Assembly: GCF_001905005.1 (NCBI RefSeq)
Contig: NZ_LWKZ01000012.1
Coordinates: 549,061-613,060 of the forward strand
Length of the DNA stretch: 64,000 nt
DNA from: Streptomyces sp. CB02923
GTDB taxonomy: Bacteria; Actinomycetota; Actinomycetes; Streptomycetales; Streptomycetaceae
Direction of reading: 5' to 3'
In this document: piece by piece, positions 19,825-27,726 of the stretch
Layout: the number at the start of each line of letters is the position of its first letter
Numbering within the stretch: the first letter of the stretch is position 1
The notes under the pieces: model-generated
The model's input: the letters and a program-made list of their open reading frames with translations, nothing else
Database searches by the model: none
Told to the model about the DNA's origin: nothing
Program-made: the position numbers and the translations under genes

Positions 19825-21246
19825 ATGACTGTCGGGACGGGCCCATCAGCGGCCGCGAAGGCGCAGGAAGAAGCACAGGAGCAGCTCAGCCTCGGTACGG
19901 CGGCGGCGCGCAACCTCGCGACCACCACCAAGTCCGAACCCCAGATGCAGGGCATCAGCTCGCGCTGGCTGCTGCGGAAGCTGCCGTGGGTGAACGTCCC
20001 CGGTGGCTCCTACCGGGTGAACCGGCGCCTGTCGTTCACCGTCGGGGACGGGAAGGTGACGTTCGAGAAGAGCGGTGCCAAGGTCCGTGTCATCCCGGAG
20101 GAGCTGGCCGAGCTGCCGCTGCTGCGGGGATTCGACGACCACTCGGCCTTGGGCGCGCTGGCCGACAAGTTCGCCCAGAAGGAGTTCGACCCCGGTCAGA
20201 TCATCGTGCAGCAGGGCCGGAAGGCGGATCAGGTCTTCCTGGTCGTGCACGGCAGGGTGGACAAGGTCAGGCCCGCGAAGTACGAGGGCGAGGCCGTCGT
20301 GGGCCGGCTGTCGGACGGCGACAGCTTCGGCGGCAACGCGCTGGCGGGCGCGGACGGCACATGGGATTTCACGGCCCGCGCGGCGACCGCGGTGACGGTC
20401 CTGGTCCTGCCGTACAGCGCGTACAAGACGATCGCCGGGCGGCACGAGGCGTTGCGGTCGCACGTCGAGCGGCGCAGCACCGACGGGCAGAAGCCGACGA
20501 ACAAGTCCGGTGAGGCGTCGATCGAGTTCCTGTCCAGCCATCAGGGTGAACCGACGTTGCCGACGACGTTCGTGGACTACGAACTAGCTCCTCGTGAATA
20601 CGAGTTGAGCGTCGCGCAGACGGTGCTGAAGGTGCACAGCCGGATCGCCGACCTCTACAACCAGCCGATGAACCAGACGCAGCAGCAGTTGCGGCTCACC
20701 ATCGAGGCGCTGCGCGAGCGCCAGGAGAAGGAACTGGTCAACAACCCCGAGTTCGGGCTGCTCCACAACACCGACTTCGACCAGCGCATCCCGGCCCACT
20801 CCGGCCCGCCCACCCCGGACGACCTCGACGACCTGCTGAGCATGCGCCGCGGGACCCAGTACCTCTTCGCCCACCCGCGGGCCATCGCCGCCTTCGGCAA
20901 GGAGTGCAACAAGCGCGGCCTCTCCCTGAGCAGCGCCGATGTCGACGGCCACCACATTCCCGCGTGGCGCGGCGTGCCGATCCTGCCGTGCGGCAAGATC
21001 CCGATCACTGAACACCAGACCTCGTCGATCATCGCCATGCGAACCGGCGAGGACAACCAGGGCGTCGTCGCCCTCCACCAGACCGGCCTGCCGGACGAGG
21101 TCGAGCCCGGACTCAACGTCCGGTTCATGGGGATCGACGAGAAGGCGATCATCTCCTACCTCGTCAGCACCTACTACTCCGCCGCCGTTCTCGTCCCGGA
21201 CGCGATCGGCGTTCTCGAAAACGTCGAGGTACGGCCGCGTGACTGA
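19825..21246 (+). CDS. eshA: Family 2B encapsulin shell protein with cyclic-nucleotide-binding-like domain (EshA-like)
   Basis: Predicted HK97-fold protein that self-assembles into a protein nanocompartment. The 473 residues hold an N-terminal arm, an inserted cNMP-binding-like domain at about 95-215 (FDPGQIIVQQGRKADQVFLVVHGRVDKV, GDSFGGNAL), and an HK97 shell region after about 245 (LPTTFVDYELAPREYELSVAQTVLKVHSRIADLYNQPMNQTQQQLR). The usual Glu of the phosphate-binding cassette (FGE) is Gly here, so nucleotide binding is uncertain. ATG at 19825 has GGGAGAGG upstream. It heads a three-gene operon with 2-MIB synthase and its methyltransferase; published work on Streptomyces griseus shows 2-MIB synthase encapsulated in such shells. 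A GTGATCAC palindrome lies at 19747-19754. Confidence 0.9.
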   Translation: MTVGTGPSAAAKAQEEAQEQLSLGTAAARNLATTTKSEPQMQGISSRWLLRKLPWVNVPGGSYRVNRRLSFTVGDGKVTFEKSGAKVRVIPEELAELPLLRGFDDHSALGALADKFAQKEFDPGQIIVQQGRKADQVFLVVHGRVDKVRPAKYEGEAVVGRLSDGDSFGGNALAGADGTWDFTARAATAVTVLVLPYSAYKTIAGRHEALRSHVERRSTDGQKPTNKSGEASIEFLSSHQGEPTLPTTFVDYELAPREYELSVAQTVLKVHSRIADLYNQPMNQTQQQLRLTIEALRERQEKELVNNPEFGLLHNTDFDQRIPAHSGPPTPDDLDDLLSMRRGTQYLFAHPRAIAAFGKECNKRGLSLSSADVDGHHIPAWRGVPILPCGKIPITEHQTSSIIAMRTGEDNQGVVALHQTGLPDEVEPGLNVRFMGIDEKAIISYLVSTYYSAAVLVPDAIGVLENVEVRPRD

Positions 21247-21281
21247 GCACCCGGACCGGCGAGCGAAGGAGGGCTGAGCCG

Positions 21282-22508
21282 GTGTCGTTGCTGTCCCGCG
21301 TGTTCGCCGCTCCCGCCGGCCACGAGGCGGCGGCCGCGCAAGCCGTACCCCCGGCGGAGCGGGCGGCGGCGTGGCTTCCCGGCGGCCCGTCCGGCCTGGG
21401 CACCTCGGCGGCCAGAGCCCTCCTCCCACCGCCCGCGGACCACGACGGGCCGCCCGCGGACCACGACCGGCCGCCCGCGGACCACGACCCGCCGCCCGCC
21501 GGCGAGGACCGGTCCGCTCCCACCGACGGGCCCCGCCCCGGTGATCCGGTCCCCGGCCTGTACTGCCCGCCCGCCGTACCGGCCGACCCGGCCAAGGTCG
21601 CCGAGGTGGACCGGCGGCTCGAAGCCTGGGCCCATGACCTCGACCTGTTTCCCCCCGAATGGGCGGGGGACTTCGCCGGATTCCAGGTCGGCCGTGCGGT
21701 CGTCCTGCAACACCCGGCGGCGGCCACCCTGGAGCGCCTCGTCACCGCGGGCAAACTGCTGGTGGCGGAGAACGTCGTGGACGACTGCTACTGCGAGGAC
21801 TACGGCGGGTCCCCCATCGGCCTCGGCGGCCGGCTCATCATCGCGCAGAGCGCCCTGGACCCCCTGCACACCGCGGACGGCTATCAGCAGCAGTGGTGCG
21901 ACGGCCTGGGCGAGGACGCTCCGCTGCGCTCCTACGCCGACGCGATGCGGGCCTTCCGCAGGATCGCCACACCCAGCCAGGTCACCCGGTTCATCCACGA
22001 CATGGCGCGCCTGCACCTGGGCTATCTCGCCGAGGGCGCCTGGGCGCAGACCCACACCACCCCGCCGGTGTGGAAGTACCTGGTGATGCGGCAGTTCAAC
22101 AACTTCCGGCCCTGCCTGTCCATCGTGGATTCGGTGGACGGCTACGAACTGCCCGAGCCGCTGTACTCCCGTCCCGAAGTCCAGCGCGTCACCGCGCTGG
22201 CCTGCAACGCCACCACGCTCGTCAACGACCTGTACTCCTTCACCAAGGAGATGGCCGTCGACGAGCACCACCTGAACCTCCCGGTGGTGCTCGCCGCCGA
22301 GGACGGCTGCGGCTTCAAGGAGGCGTACCTGAAGGCCGTCGGCATCCACAACGAGATCATGCACGCCTTCGAGGACGAGTCCGCGGCCCTGGCCGTCCAG
22401 AACCCGGTCCTGGCCCGCTACACCACCGGTCTCGCCGCCTGGGTCGCCGGCAACCACGAATGGCACCACACCAACACCCACCGCTACTCCCTGCCGAACT
22501 ACTGGTGA
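21282..22508 (+). CDS. 2-methylisoborneol synthase (class I terpene synthase), likely encapsulin cargo
   Basis: Cyclises 2-methylgeranyl diphosphate to 2-methylisoborneol, the earthy odorant. The 408 residues show the metal-binding motif DDCYCED at 167-173, the NSE triad NDLYSFTKE at 315-323, and the conserved C-terminal RYSLPNYW. The first 100 residues are disordered, Pro/Ala/Asp-rich, with three PPADHD(G/R/P) heptapeptides coded by exact 21-bp repeats. This region corresponds to the cargo-loading segment described for family 2B encapsulin cargo. GTG at 21282 has GAAGGAGGG eight nt upstream. It lies 35 nt after the shell gene and 14 nt before the methyltransferase gene. Confidence 0.95.
   Translation: MSLLSRVFAAPAGHEAAAAQAVPPAERAAAWLPGGPSGLGTSAARALLPPPADHDGPPADHDRPPADHDPPPAGEDRSAPTDGPRPGDPVPGLYCPPAVPADPAKVAEVDRRLEAWAHDLDLFPPEWAGDFAGFQVGRAVVLQHPAAATLERLVTAGKLLVAENVVDDCYCEDYGGSPIGLGGRLIIAQSALDPLHTADGYQQQWCDGLGEDAPLRSYADAMRAFRRIATPSQVTRFIHDMARLHLGYLAEGAWAQTHTTPPVWKYLVMRQFNNFRPCLSIVDSVDGYELPEPLYSRPEVQRVTALACNATTLVNDLYSFTKEMAVDEHHLNLPVVLAAEDGCGFKEAYLKAVGIHNEIMHAFEDESAALAVQNPVLARYTTGLAAWVAGNHEWHHTNTHRYSLPNYW
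21429..21491 (+). repeat. Three 21-bp repeats coding PPADHDx heptapeptides
   Basis: Units start at 21429, 21450 and 21471 and differ mainly in the last codon. They lengthen the disordered N-terminal segment of 2-MIB synthase. Confidence 0.85.
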
Positions 22509-22522
22509 GAGAAGGCAACCGC

Positions 22523-23392
22523 ATGACCACCACAGCGCACCGCGGTAGCGCGGCATCGGCCCCGGCCATCAGCCCGTACCAGAAGTCGGTGGCCGATTAC
22601 TGGAACCAGGAGCGGAACGCCGTCAACCTCCGCCTGGGCGAAGTCGACGGCTTCTACCATCACCACTACGGCATCGGCGACGTCGACTGGTCCGTCCTGG
22701 AGGGCCCCGCCGACACCCGCGACGAGCGCACCATCGCCGAACTGCACCGCCTGGAGTGCGCGCAGGCCGACTTCCTCGCCGACCGCCTCGACGCCATCGC
22801 CCCCGACGACCGGCTCCTGGACTCCGGCTGCGGCCGGGGCGGCGGCAGCCTGGTCGCCAACAAGCGGTTCGGCTGCCACGTCGACGGGATCTCCATCTCC
22901 GAGGCCCAGGTGGCCTTCGCCACCGAGCAGGCCAAGAAGCACGGTGTGGACGACAGGGTGCGCTTCCACCTCAAGAACATGCTCGACACCGGCTTCGGGA
23001 CCGGCTCGTACCGCGCCATCTGGAACAACGAGTCCACGATGTACGTCGATCTGTCGACACTGTTCGCCGAGTACGCCCGCCTCCTCGCCCGCGGCGGCCG
23101 GTACGTCACCATCACCGGCTGCTACAACGACACCTACGGGCTGCCGTCCCGCGAGGTCTCGACGATCAACGCCCACTACATCTGCGGCATCCACCCCCGC
23201 TCCGCCTACTTCAGGGAGATGGCGAACAACCGGCTCGTGCCGAGCGCCGTCGTGGACCTCACCGCGGCGACCATCCCGTACTGGGAGTTGCGCGCCAGGT
23301 CCTCGCTGGCCACCGGCATCGAGGACACGTTCCTGACCGCGTACAGGAACGGCAGTTTCCAGTACCTGCTGATCGCCGCCGACCGGGTCTGA
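22523..23392 (+). CDS. Geranyl diphosphate 2-C-methyltransferase
   Basis: SAM-dependent methylation of geranyl diphosphate at C2, giving the substrate of the neighbouring 2-MIB synthase. The 289-residue protein has the SAM-binding motif LLDSGCGRGGGSL (residues 98-110), post-I DGISISEAQ, and ESTMYVDL, a pattern shared with sterol- and cyclopropane-type methyltransferases. The N-terminal YYQKSVADYWN-like element (YQKSVADYWNQE) and FYHHHYGIGD are typical of GPP methyltransferases. ATG at 22523 follows AGAAGG. Last gene of the encapsulin operon, followed by a stem-loop terminator. Confidence 0.94.
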   Translation: MTTTAHRGSAASAPAISPYQKSVADYWNQERNAVNLRLGEVDGFYHHHYGIGDVDWSVLEGPADTRDERTIAELHRLECAQADFLADRLDAIAPDDRLLDSGCGRGGGSLVANKRFGCHVDGISISEAQVAFATEQAKKHGVDDRVRFHLKNMLDTGFGTGSYRAIWNNESTMYVDLSTLFAEYARLLARGGRYVTITGCYNDTYGLPSREVSTINAHYICGIHPRSAYFREMANNRLVPSAVVDLTAATIPYWELRARSSLATGIEDTFLTAYRNGSFQYLLIAADRV

Positions 23393-23424
23393 CCCCCGGG
23401 GCGCCCGCGGGACGAACCCGGACC

Positions 23425-23462
23425 GGGGCCGGGCCACCCGTGATGAGAGTGGTCCCGGCCCC
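23425..23462. terminator. Stem-loop terminator between the 2-MIB operon and VCBS gene 2
   Basis: Long GC stem (GGGGCCGGGCCAC with GTGGTCCCGGCCCC, one bulge) between convergent genes, so it may serve both directions. Confidence 0.65.
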
Positions 23463-23515
23463 GGCCCGGTATGCGTCGTGCGGTATGCGTTATATGGATG
23501 TTCCCGTCGGGTCCG

Positions 23516-25765
23516 TCAGACGAGCGTGTCGTACGACGGGATGTCGACGCCGGCCTGCTGCCGCGTCGCGAACGGGGCTCGCCAGTCACCCGTGCCGTGG
23601 TAGATGTACGAGGTGCCGCCCGGCGTCGTGGCGATCAGGTCGGCGCGGCCGTCGCGGTTCGCGTCGCCGATGCCGACCAGCTGGCGGTATTCGCCCCAGC
23701 CGGCGCTGATCTTCACCCGGTTGTCGAGCTTGCCGTTCCCGATGCCGAGGTAGAGCCACAGCACGCCGTCGCGGTCGCGGGCGACCACGTCACCGGCGGG
23801 GGCACCCGCGACGTCGCCGACGGCGGTGATCCGGTCGTAGATGTTCCAGCCCGCGGCGATCTTCTGGCGCGGCCCGAAGGGTGTCCGCCAGTTGCCGGTG
23901 CCCGGGTACAGCCACAGCACTCCCGTGGCGGTCTCCCGCGCGAGCAGGTCGCCGTGGCCGTCGCCGTTCAGGTCGCTGCCGCCGGTGATCTCGTCGAACC
24001 CGTTCCAGCCCGCGCCGAGCCGCAGACGGTCGGCGAAGGTCCCGTCGCCCTTGCCGAGGTACAGCCACATCACGCCGTCGCGGTCGGTGGCGACCACGTC
24101 ACCGGCGGGGGCACCGGCCACGTCGCCGACGGCGACGATCCGGTCGTAGATGTTCCAGCCCGGACCGACATACGTCCCGTAATCGACCTGGAGCTCCGGC
24201 TTCTTCTGCGGGTCGTGGTACGTGTCCTTGTTCAGCATCACGCCGCCCTCGCCGCGGACGAGCAGGTCCGGCGAGCCGTTGTCGGTGTAGTCGTGCGCGG
24301 CGGCAGCACGGCGGACGGAGAAGGTGCCGTTCGCGTTGAGGTCGGGGCCGACGCCGTTGTCGGGCTTGGCCGTGATCTTCCAGGTGTAGTCACCGTTGGG
24401 CGCGGACACGGTGCTGGTGCCGGTGCTGATCAGACCGTCCCAGTCGATCTCCACCCACCCCGGGCCGGGCTTCTTGTCCTCGGGGAACAGCTCGAACGTG
24501 CGCTCGTTGCCGGTGGCGGTGTGGCGGAGCGTGATGACGACGCGGGCGTTGACACGCGAGAGCTGCCAGCGCGCACGCCAGTTGCCGCGGTCCAGCTGGG
24601 CGGCGGCAGGGAGGTCGGAGCCGACGAGAGTGATCTTCGTCGGTTCGCCGGTGCTCGCGACGAGCTTGGTGACGGGCGCGCCGTCGGCCCCGGCGGACAC
24701 CCGGTAGAGGCCCTCGCCCTGGTCGACGGAACCGCCCATCGCCAGCAGGTCACCCTCGGGCGTGGGCGCCACGGAGGACGCGTGGTCCAGCACCTTGCGT
24801 TCGATGGAGCCGCCGATGGTGACGGCGCGGAAGGCCGAGCGCCACTCGTCGGAGCCGCTGTACGCGGTCTCTTCGTTCCCGTACAGCACCCAGTTGCCGA
24901 CCAGGCCCACCATCTGGCTGTAGACGCCGCGCAGGTCCATGCTCCACGGCTTGCGCTCCGGTCCGCGCTGGGCCGTGCTGACGCTCACGGAGTCGTCGCC
25001 GGTCTGGAAGGAGCCGAGCGATGCCATGTGGGTCGGGGACAGGGCCGCTCCGGCCCAGTCGTCGGTCCGCAGCCCGCGGGTGTCGGTGACCTTCGCGGCG
25101 GCCAGGTCGATCACCGCGTACTCGTTGCTCTGGTACGGGGAGGACTCCGGCATCCCGGCGAACCGCACCAGCGCCGAGCCCGGCGTCCCCGCGACCGCCG
25201 CGAAATTCCGGACGTTGTCGGGCATCCCCTCGACCTTGCGGTCGGTCAGTTCGCCGTTCACGACGCCGAGTACGTGGGCCTCGTCGTGACCCTTCAGGTA
25301 CTTGACGACGATCACCCAGGGCCCGACCGCGCCCACGTACGAGTAGCCGCCCTTGTCGAGGTCGAAGAGGGTGGACGACCCGGTGGCCATGTCGCGCAGG
25401 GTGATCTTGTGCGACGCGGTGATGGTCGTGTTGTCACCGATGGCCACCACGTCGGACGCGGAGCCGTGCGTGATGCTCTGGGTGTGCTGGGCGCTGTCCT
25501 GGCCCACCTCGGTGGTCACCCCGTCGGCGTAACGCGTCCACCGCAGGGTGTTCTTCGGGTCCACGGAGAGAAAGCCGGTGGTACCGGCACTCACGATCTC
25601 CGACCCCGGCGCGATCTTCACTCCCGGGGCCGGTGCCGCGGGCGCGGCGGCGGCGGGGGACACGAGCGCCGCGGTGCTCATGGTGAGCCCGAGCGCCACG
25701 GCCCCGCCGAGTATGCGCCGCAACGGCCGGAACCGTCTGGATTCCGGCGCGACTGAACGTTTCAT
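23516..25765 (-). CDS. Secreted FG-GAP/VCBS-repeat protein, copy 2
   Basis: Paralogue of the protein at 13406-15658, 749 residues, with the same architecture: signal peptide MKRSVAPES through SPAAAAPA, a central propeller-like region, a beta-sandwich-like segment with GPGWVEIDWDGLISTG, and four C-terminal FG-GAP/VCBS repeats (YDRIVAVGDVAGAPAGDVVATDRDGVMWLYLGKGDG and similar, Asp-rich calcium-type loops). The ribosome-binding site GGAGGG is in the same place as in copy 1. The two copies are too divergent for a very recent duplication, yet the upstream element is kept. It may bind polysaccharide or cell-surface ligands; this is inference. Confidence 0.85.
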   Translation of the reverse strand: MKRSVAPESRRFRPLRRILGGAVALGLTMSTAALVSPAAAAPAAPAPGVKIAPGSEIVSAGTTGFLSVDPKNTLRWTRYADGVTTEVGQDSAQHTQSITHGSASDVVAIGDNTTITASHKITLRDMATGSSTLFDLDKGGYSYVGAVGPWVIVVKYLKGHDEAHVLGVVNGELTDRKVEGMPDNVRNFAAVAGTPGSALVRFAGMPESSPYQSNEYAVIDLAAAKVTDTRGLRTDDWAGAALSPTHMASLGSFQTGDDSVSVSTAQRGPERKPWSMDLRGVYSQMVGLVGNWVLYGNEETAYSGSDEWRSAFRAVTIGGSIERKVLDHASSVAPTPEGDLLAMGGSVDQGEGLYRVSAGADGAPVTKLVASTGEPTKITLVGSDLPAAAQLDRGNWRARWQLSRVNARVVITLRHTATGNERTFELFPEDKKPGPGWVEIDWDGLISTGTSTVSAPNGDYTWKITAKPDNGVGPDLNANGTFSVRRAAAAHDYTDNGSPDLLVRGEGGVMLNKDTYHDPQKKPELQVDYGTYVGPGWNIYDRIVAVGDVAGAPAGDVVATDRDGVMWLYLGKGDGTFADRLRLGAGWNGFDEITGGSDLNGDGHGDLLARETATGVLWLYPGTGNWRTPFGPRQKIAAGWNIYDRITAVGDVAGAPAGDVVARDRDGVLWLYLGIGNGKLDNRVKISAGWGEYRQLVGIGDANRDGRADLIATTPGGTSYIYHGTGDWRAPFATRQQAGVDIPSYDTLV

Positions 25766-25821
25766 GTGCCCTCCTGGCATCGTGCGGCACGGAACGCCGC
25801 TGCGAACGACGGAGGGCAGCA

Positions 25822-25836
25822 AGAGGTCATACCTCT
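25822..25836. promoter_or_regulatory. Dyad in the 5' leader of VCBS gene 2
   Basis: Perfect 6-bp arms AGAGGT and ACCTCT around CAT, between the shared promoter element and the start codon. Operator or leader hairpin; not found in copy 1. Confidence 0.4.
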
Positions 25837-25853
25837 CGCGACCGACTAACTTC

Positions 25854-25885
25854 ACGAGCCCCCCAAGGTCGGCAAATCCTAACAA
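25854..25885 (-). promoter_or_regulatory. Promoter element shared by the two VCBS genes (copy 2)
   Basis: Minus-strand reading TTGTTAGGATTTG, variable stretch, GGGGGGCTCGT. It matches the element at 15748-15781 at nearly the same distance (about 90 nt) from the ATG. Confidence 0.6.
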
Positions 25886-25901
25886 GGGGGGAGACGTTGG
25901 C

Positions 25902-26114
25902 TTACCGATTATCGCTCCGAGGCGCCGGCCCGAACCCACCCCCCACGACGGCCCGCCGGAAGTCCGCCCAGGCGGCGGGGGAGAGGTGGAGGGTGGGGCC
26001 GGTGGGGGTTTTGGAGTCGCGGATGACGACTGCATCGCGGAGGCCGATGGCTACTTCGACGCACTCTTCGTGGGCGTTGCTGTAGGTGGACTTGCGGTAC
26101 TCCGAGGTGATCAC
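25902..26114 (-). CDS. DUF397 protein, copy 4 of the cluster
   Basis: Small DUF397 protein of 70 residues: YRKSTYSNAHEECVEVAIG, VVIRDSKTPTGPTLHLSPAAWADF. DUF397 proteins are often coded next to XRE regulators in Streptomyces. GTG start 3 nt after the stop of the preceding DUF397 gene. This copy is the most divergent of the four and has a longer C-terminus. Confidence 0.9.
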   Translation of the reverse strand: MITSEYRKSTYSNAHEECVEVAIGLRDAVVIRDSKTPTGPTLHLSPAAWADFRRAVVGGGFGPAPRSDNR

Positions 26115-26117
26115 GGG

Positions 26118-26300
26118 TCACGGCTCCGTGTGGAGTGTGGTGAGGAAGGATGCCCAGGCGGTGGGGCTTACGCGGAGGGTCGGGCCGTCTGTGAGCTTCG
26201 AGTCGCGGATGGTGATGGTGTGGGGGTGGGCGGTGGCTACTTCGACGCACTCGTGGTCAGGGTCGCTATAGGTGGACTTCTGAAACGTTCGGGTGGTCAC
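26118..26300 (-). CDS. DUF397 protein, copy 3 of the cluster
   Basis: A 60-residue DUF397 protein with FQKSTYSDPDHECVEVA, IRDSKLTDGPTLRVSPTAWASF and the shared ending TTLHTEP. GTG start, 3-nt spacing to its neighbours. The unit length of 186 bp and the near-identical gene junctions show tandem duplication. Confidence 0.92.
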   Translation of the reverse strand: MTTRTFQKSTYSDPDHECVEVATAHPHTITIRDSKLTDGPTLRVSPTAWASFLTTLHTEP

Positions 26301-26303
26301 GGG

Positions 26304-26486
26304 TCACGGCTCCGTGTGGAGTGTGGTGAGGAAGGTTGCCCAGGCGGATGGGCTTACGCGGAGGGTCGGGCCGTCTCTGAGCTTCGAGTCGCGTATGGCG
26401 ATGCGATAACGGCCATTCGTGGCTACTTCGACGCACTCGTGTTCGTGATCGCTGTAGGTGGACTTGCGGAACTCTGGGGTGGTCAC
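26304..26486 (-). CDS. DUF397 protein, copy 2 of the cluster
   Basis: A 60-residue DUF397 protein (FRKSTYSDHEHECVEVATNGRYRIAIRDS split over the family core, ending TTLHTEP). It differs from its neighbours mainly at residues 23-30, NGRYRIA in place of HPHTIT/HPHTIA, which may be the variable recognition surface. Same 186-bp spacing. Confidence 0.92.
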   Translation of the reverse strand: MTTPEFRKSTYSDHEHECVEVATNGRYRIAIRDSKLRDGPTLRVSPSAWATFLTTLHTEP

Positions 26487-26489
26487 GGG

Positions 26490-26672
26490 TCACGGCTCCG
26501 TGTGGAGTGTGATGAGGAAGGATGCCCAGGCGGTGGGGCTTACGTGGACGGTCGGGCCGTCTGTGAGCTTGGAGTCGCGTATGGCGATGGTGTGGGGGTG
26601 GGCGGTGGCTACTTCGACGCACTCGCGTTCTTCGTTGCTGTAGCTGGACTTGCGGAAGGTGTAGGAGGGCAT
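26490..26672 (-). CDS. DUF397 protein, copy 1 of the cluster
   Basis: A 60-residue DUF397 protein starting ATG at 26672, only 3 nt after the XRE regulator stop, so almost certainly cotranscribed and coupled. Core residues FRKSSYSNEERECVEVA and IRDSKLTDGPTVHVSPTAWASF. Confidence 0.93.
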   Translation of the reverse strand: MPSYTFRKSSYSNEERECVEVATAHPHTIAIRDSKLTDGPTVHVSPTAWASFLITLHTEP

Positions 26673-26675
26673 AGC

Positions 26676-27527
26676 TCACAGTTCTTTGCTGAGGCTCGCG
26701 ATGAAAGCCAAGGACTCTTCGGCGGTGAGAGCGTGCTGTTCGATGGTCTCGAACATGGCGCCGTACACGCCAGCCTCTTCGCCCCCTTCATGCCACAGCT
26801 CGTTACGGGGGATCTCCATGTAGACCACGTCCATGGCCCCTGGCTCGGCGAACGAGAGGATGTTGAACGCGCATCCCATGCCGGGCTGAGCGCCAGCGCT
26901 GAACGGAAGAACTCGCACGTCGATGTTGGGCTGCTCAACCATGTCGGTCAGGTGCTTCAGCTGTCTGCGCATCACTTCGACTCCGCCGACGATCGTCCTG
27001 AGTGCCGCTTCGAACACCACTGCGCGGAGGGTGAGAGGGGAATCGCCCACGAGGCGTCGTTGGCGTGCCATCCGGGCGTTCACGAAGCTCTCGTTCGGGT
27101 TCAATGCGCGCACGTACTCCGGCGCCTGCAGCAAGCCAGGCACGAAGGCCAGTTGCCACGTCCTGATGGTCGTCGCGGCGCACTCCAGCGCCACGTACTC
27201 CTGCATGGCGCCGATGCCCGGAAACTCGCTCCACCACCCCTTGGCCTTCCGCCGTTCGCGGTCCACCCTCGCCAGCTCCAGCAGGCCGCCCACGACGGCG
27301 GGGTCGTGCACCCCGTAGAGATCGCACAACGCGCGGATGTCCGGGTCGCGTATCGGGACCCAGCCGCCCTCCATCTTGGCGATTTTGGTGGTGGAGGCGG
27401 TGAGGGCCTTGGCGGCGTGGGGCTGACGGAGACCTGCTGCGGTGCGTAGGCGCATCAGGTCGCCGCCGAGTCTGCGGCCCAAGACGGTTGAGGTGCTGTT
27501 TCCCTGCGTGGGCTGGCTGGTTGCCAC
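26676..27527 (-). CDS. XRE-family regulator with DUF5753 domain (WhiJ-like)
   Basis: HTH regulator of 283 residues. The Cro/C1-type HTH is residues about 15-75 (LGGDLMRLRTAAGLRQPHAAKALTASTTKIAKMEGG), followed by the C-terminal DUF5753-type domain (WQLAFVPGLLQAPEYVRAL, LRAVVFEAALRTIVGG, MDVVYMEIPRN). GTG at 27527 follows AGGAGG with 7-nt spacing. It leads an operon with four DUF397 genes and is divergent from an RsbW-like ATPase, the trio known from whiJ/abaA-type loci that influence Streptomyces differentiation. XRE-DUF397 pairs have been proposed as toxin-antitoxin-like; the sequence here does not test this. Confidence 0.92.
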   Translation of the reverse strand: MATSQPTQGNSTSTVLGRRLGGDLMRLRTAAGLRQPHAAKALTASTTKIAKMEGGWVPIRDPDIRALCDLYGVHDPAVVGGLLELARVDRERRKAKGWWSEFPGIGAMQEYVALECAATTIRTWQLAFVPGLLQAPEYVRALNPNESFVNARMARQRRLVGDSPLTLRAVVFEAALRTIVGGVEVMRRQLKHLTDMVEQPNIDVRVLPFSAGAQPGMGCAFNILSFAEPGAMDVVYMEIPRNELWHEGGEEAGVYGAMFETIEQHALTAEESLAFIASLSKEL

Positions 27528-27590
27528 GTGATTGCTCCTCCTGAGGGGTGCCGGGTCAGTCTGGTGGCGCCTGAGGCGAGCTCGCAACTC

Positions 27591-27617
27591 GTTCGGAGGA
27601 TTTCCTCCCGGAGGAAC
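27591..27617. promoter_or_regulatory. Inverted repeats between XRE operon and ATPase gene
   Basis: Interlocking dyad with GTTC/GAAC ends and GGAGGA/TCCTCC arms in the centre of the 199-bp divergent promoter region. Probable binding site for the XRE regulator. Confidence 0.45.
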
Positions 27618-27726
27618 TTGTACGGCCGCCTCGCTGCCCCTACCTTCCGTAACGAACGAACTGCTCGCGCGGCGGCATCAGTTGGCGCAGGGGTGCGCGC
27701 TGCTCGTAATCCGGAGGTGGCCGTCG

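Noticed and set aside
23471..25756. A 761-codon open frame antisense to VCBS gene 2
   Set aside because: Same type of shadow as for copy 1; the two shadows look alike only because the real genes are paralogues.
25902..26672. Regular 186-bp periodicity that could suggest a repeat array or CRISPR
   Set aside because: The period equals tandem DUF397 genes with intact frames; repeat units are too long and spacers are not unique short segments.
25548..27449. A 633-codon open frame crossing the XRE/DUF397 cluster on the plus strand
   Set aside because: Its repeats come from the four DUF397 genes read antisense; it crosses several real genes.
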